Source of the DNA: Rhineura floridana
Lineage: Eukaryota; Chordata; Lepidosauria; Squamata; Rhineuridae
NCBI RefSeq assembly: GCF_030035675.1
Contig: NC_084497.1
Location: 30,516,437 to 30,580,436 of the forward strand
Reading direction: 5' to 3'
DNA: 64,000 bases
The notes below the pieces were generated by a model. The model had not been told where the DNA came from. It searched no databases and saw only the letters and a list, made by a program, of their open reading frames with translations. The position numbers and the translations under genes were made by a program. Positions 61,101 to 64,000 of this stretch are shown here, in pieces; the first letter of the stretch is position 1, and each line of letters opens with the position of its first letter.

Positions 61101-64000
61101 CTCTTCTGGCGCCAAGACTTCAGCTTCCTGCAGGGGCAAAAATGGGGAAGACAGGCAGTGGGGCGGAGGGGGGTCCCGTTGCAACTGACCACACACTTCC
61201 CATAACTGGAAGGGCCAGAGAGGGGTGGGTAGCCCTCTGGCCCTGGGAGTCTATCCGGGGGTCTCAAAGGGAGGGAGAAAGGGGTATGGGGGCCTCCCCC
61301 TGCCCCTCTAGCTCCTCCTCCCCACAGCCAGCAACTCACGGAATAAGAAACTCCTGGATGTTGCTGACAATCTGCTTCCCAACCATGATGATGAACAGCT
61401 GCTGGGCCAGTTCAATTAGACACCCACCAGGACCGCACTGCAGGGAGAAGGTGGGGAAGGGGCAGTGGTCGCCAGCAGAGCTCTGTGGAGCTGGCTTAGA
61501 AACCCTACGCCTGAGCAATCGCTCAGAGGGAACTTTCCACTGGCACGCAAAGTGAACAGAAAGAGGGGATTCCTGGCTGTGGTGCACCTGTTCCCCCCAC
61601 TTTCACCTTTGGCCAAACAGGCATGGCGGGATCTTGTATTCTCTCAAAAACATGCAGGACCAGTTTAATCAGGGATGGCAGCTGGACAAATCCAAAGGCT
61701 GAGCACCCCCCACAGGAAGCAAGCTCTGTGGGGAACGGCTGCCCTCCTCTGGCATCAGCCAGACAGGAGCAAGAGAGGGGAGGGCCACATGCTGGAAGAA
61801 AAGAGCCTTTTTTGTTTGGGGAAAAAATATTTGCCCCCTGTCCTGGTACTTACGTCTTCATTCCTCATGCCCAGGAGTTTTCCATATTGGCCAGGATACC
61901 CGACAAACCTGCTGGGACAAAGGGAGGCTTCTGACTCCAGGGAAGACTGCCTGGGGTGCAGTGAACCTCCCCCAACCTCGAAGGGGGGAACAACCAATGC
62001 GAGGGCTGTCAGCTCTGCTTTTGGAGACTAGAGTCCTGTTCCAGGCAGACAATAGTCCCCGGAGGATGCCAAGGAGGAACTGGGGAAGACTCAGAACGGA
62101 GCTATGTGGCTGAGGAAGGAGTCCTTGGAGGACAGGCTGGAGGAGCATGCGGAGGGGTGTGTGCTTCAGTCGAAGCCAGTCCAGGGGACGGAGGCGCTAC
62201 ACGTTTTCTATGGCTTCCGTAAGGCCACCCCCAGAGCCGAGTGGCAGGTGTGCTCCGTGGCTGGGTCTGGCTTCCTTCTACAGCCAGAGCACCTGCAAAA
62301 GGGGCCGGATTGTGCAGTGACAGGCACAGCCTCAACCGCTCTCCACAACTGGCCCCCTCACCTGCCTTTGAAGAAAGCTACATAGAAAGGGGAGGAGTAG
62401 AAATTCACAAACTGGAAGATGAAGACTTTGAAGGTGAAGGCGTCTTCGTGCTGGGTCTGCGTTCGGTGCATTTCTGCAACAGAGAAGACCCCAGTGGGGA
62501 GTTGCGTGGGTTGCAATTGGCCAGCAGAGGGGGGAGCAATGACAGAGAGGAATGGGGAGCAGCACTGCAGCAGAAGAGCATTTGCCCCAGCGGCCTGCCA
62601 TGTGCCGATGGGGGCAGCGGGAGCCTGTCTCCCCACGCTGAGCCAGCTGGAAATGGCAAAGGGTGGTGGAGGTGGTGGGGATGACGTGGACAGACACGAG
62701 TAATGAGCAGTGCTTTTGTGCCAGCCAGCTGGCCGGCGGGCAACATCTTAGACTCACCCCACCTGGTGAGCTTCTCAGCCAGAGAGGTGTAGACCTGACT
62801 CAAGAGGAGGATGAGCACCAGGTTCACCATGGAGCTGCTGATGTTGGCGATGTTCCCTGCCTGCAGGGCACATGGAAGGGGGGGAATCAAGCTTTGCTCC
62901 TCCTGGCCTCTCCAAAGACAATCCCTTGTCCCTCCTCAAAATGCAAACAGAAGAAATTGGAGTTTACTTTGTCTGGGGGCCCCTTAAACTTTCCTAAGGG
63001 AGTTTAATCCTGTGTAGTGGTGGGAGTGGAGGGGAAGACCCCCCACACCTTGAAAGGAGCACCTCTGAACCTCAAAATACACGCGCACACACATGGGAGC
63101 CTGACAATCTGAACATAACTGTAATTAAGTTAAATGATGATGACAATGTTGACAAAGGCAATGTGCCCTCCAGCCCTTTGGGATCAAGACCAGAATGCTG
63201 GGAGGCAGAAGGGAGCCTGTGCTGGGATGCTCATGATAAACCTTTGTACATGTTTGTTGGTTTGTTTTGTTTCTCCATCAGTGTGCACACCATCCTCTAC
63301 AGAGTACTAGAGGGCAGGTTCCTGCCCCAAAGGGCTTCCAGTCTAACACCTGACCCTTTGGGGAGAATTCTGCCTGTACTGTTTTCATTTTATTCCTGCA
63401 AATGTGAGAGAAAAAGAGAGACTTTCCCCTACAAAATCCGTAGCCTAACGTTCAGCGAAGGGGCCTTGAATATCCCTGAGGGGGACTGGGCCAGGCCTCT
63501 GGGGGACCCAGGGTGCCCTTTCACAGCTGAGGGCAGGATCCAAGCCCCAGGCCAAGCGCCACACTGCCACACGGCTCTTCCCTCTCTGCCACCCTGGCCC
63601 CTTCCCTACCAGGCCTCCCTCCTCACCTGGGTCACTAAGACTGCATTCCCCGTGTGGTACATCATAGTGCTGACAATCCCACGGTACATGATCACTGACA
63701 CCAAGAAGATCATCACCACACAGAGCTGAGGGGAGAAGCCAAAGGTGTGTGTGGAGTTGGGGAGGGGGGGCGGCACGGTCAGTGCTCAGGCAGGGACACC
63801 TCCTGGCCGGGGTAGGGGAGCACCTCACCATGACGATGACAGCCATGGAACCCGTCACGATGCGTGACAGCCGGTCGCGTGCGGGCAAGTGAGGCTCCTT
63901 CACCCCCGTGATGGGGTTCTGTTCCATGCAGGGAGCCATTGCAGCAAACTCTGGCCGGGGATGCTCCTGGGAGGGAGAGAGATGGCGCCACAGGGGCGAA
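57995..64000 (-). CDS. ANO7L1: ANO7-like anoctamin (TMEM16 family), partial
   Basis: A ten-transmembrane TMEM16 family protein; the family comprises calcium-activated chloride channels and lipid scramblases. Eleven exons lie in the window (63966-63829, 63725-63627, 62860-62758, 62473-62362, 61908-61854, 61437-61340, 61127-60991, 60528-60323, 59297-59155, 59070-58980, 58129-57995). All have canonical splice sites and matching phases and give about 440 open residues without a stop. They cover the region from just before TM3 to after the last membrane segment and are closest to human ANO7 (for example [20 protein letters not shown] and [17 protein letters not shown]). Of six calcium-site positions known from TMEM16A, four are identical, one is Glu to Asp and one is Asn to Ser. 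The N-terminal half lies beyond the window and the last exon was not found. Next to EPHA2 and an ephexin, it matches the locus of the human pseudogene ANO7L1; ANO7 itself lies elsewhere in human (2q37). Confidence 0.85.
58980..59070 (-). CDS. ANO7L1: ANO7-like exon: TM9/10
   Basis: [30 protein letters not shown], matching YRAFRDD.G..SQTYWNLLAIRLAFVIVFE of ANO7. Confidence 0.88.
59155..59297 (-). CDS. ANO7L1: ANO7-like exon: TM8/TM9 loop
   Basis: [58 protein letters not shown] and the G.*NFTLA.AP motif match ANO7. NFT and NHT are possible N-glycosylation sites. Confidence 0.9.
60323..60528 (-). CDS. ANO7L1: ANO7-like exon: TM7-TM8 pore region
   Basis: [35 protein letters not shown] then [20 protein letters not shown] and on to VIVN. 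The most conserved part of the family. The calcium-binding E-I-R-L-D becomes D-I-R-L-D, a conservative change. Confidence 0.92.
60991..61127 (-). CDS. ANO7L1: ANO7-like exon: cytosolic linker, TM7 calcium site
   Basis: [46 protein letters not shown] basic stretch, then the conserved W.DDYEL..CEGLF. motif. EYLE supplies the Glu702/Glu705 equivalents. Confidence 0.9.
61340..61437 (-). CDS. ANO7L1: ANO7-like exon: TM6 with calcium-site residues
   Basis: [20 protein letters not shown] then [12 protein letters not shown]. The position equal to TMEM16A Asn650 is Ser (SNIQE); the Glu654 equivalent is kept. Confidence 0.9.
61854..61908 (-). CDS. ANO7L1: ANO7-like exon: extracellular loop
   Basis: Short exon, [18 protein letters not shown], matching RFVGYPGNYHTLFGVRNEE of human ANO7. 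Confidence 0.85.
62362..62473 (-). CDS. ANO7L1: ANO7-like exon: TM5
   Basis: [20 protein letters not shown] then [17 protein letters not shown]. The [18 protein letters not shown] block is nearly identical to ANO7. Confidence 0.9.
62758..62860 (-). CDS. ANO7L1: ANO7-like exon: TM4
   Basis: [34 protein letters not shown], ending phase 1 so that the next exon starts with Glu (W-EMHRTQT). Confidence 0.85.
63627..63725 (-). CDS. ANO7L1: ANO7-like exon: TM3
   Basis: [20 protein letters not shown] then [13 protein letters not shown]. Hydrophobic; completes TM3 and enters the following loop. Confidence 0.85.
63829..63966 (-). CDS. ANO7L1: ANO7-like exon: cytosolic loop, start of TM3
   Basis: [20 protein letters not shown] then [26 protein letters not shown]. 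Matches the FAASAP..NPITG.DEP..P of human ANO7. Phase 0 at both ends. Confidence 0.85.

Noticed and set aside
1-64000. CRISPR arrays, bacterial operons or tRNA genes
   Set aside because: All regular repeats are microsatellites or interspersed elements; tRNA-like boxes occur only as SINE heads.

Overview
This window is nuclear DNA from a squamate reptile, probably a lizard. It has intron-split vertebrate genes and a CpG island. It is dense in repeats: tRNA-headed SINEs with a BovB-like tail, a second tRNA-headed SINE that resembles tRNA-Ala, CR1 3' ends ending in ATTCTATG repeats, palindromic and hAT-like DNA elements, and long (TC)n/(AC)n arrays. The species cannot be fixed from the sequence alone.

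Three host genes are visible, all on the minus strand. At 7.6-7.7 kb lies exon 1 of EPHA2 (start codon, signal peptide and a phase-1 donor that matches the human gene), inside a CpG island. Positions 1-7611 are its first intron. From 8.1 to 37.7 kb no gene was found, only repeats and unique sequence. At 37.7-44.6 kb lie twelve exons of an ephexin-type Rho guanine-nucleotide exchange factor (DH and PH domains). By position it is ARHGEF19, but its PH region partly resembles ARHGEF16/26. Its splice sites are preserved, yet it carries a one-base frameshift in the DH domain, an in-frame TGA in the PH domain, one exon-phase mismatch and no visible SH3 exon. At 58.0-64.0 kb lie eleven open exons of an anoctamin most like ANO7, running off the right edge of the window.

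The order EPHA2 - ephexin RhoGEF - ANO7-like matches my memory of human 1p36.13 (EPHA2, ARHGEF19, ANO7L1), where the anoctamin is a pseudogene. Here the anoctamin looks intact and the RhoGEF looks damaged. Ephexins act downstream of EphA receptors, so the receptor-effector pair is also a functional one.

Between the RhoGEF and the anoctamin (about 48.7-53.0 kb) lies a broken Ty3/Gypsy element of the Gmr1 type. Its integrase lies before the RT/RNase H parts and its gag contains a region related to the SCAN domain. Other structure includes a roughly 745-bp hAT-like element enclosing a foldback, a GC-rich MITE-like element inside an older repeat, a SINE inside a palindromic repeat, and a perfect 20-bp AT-rich palindrome.
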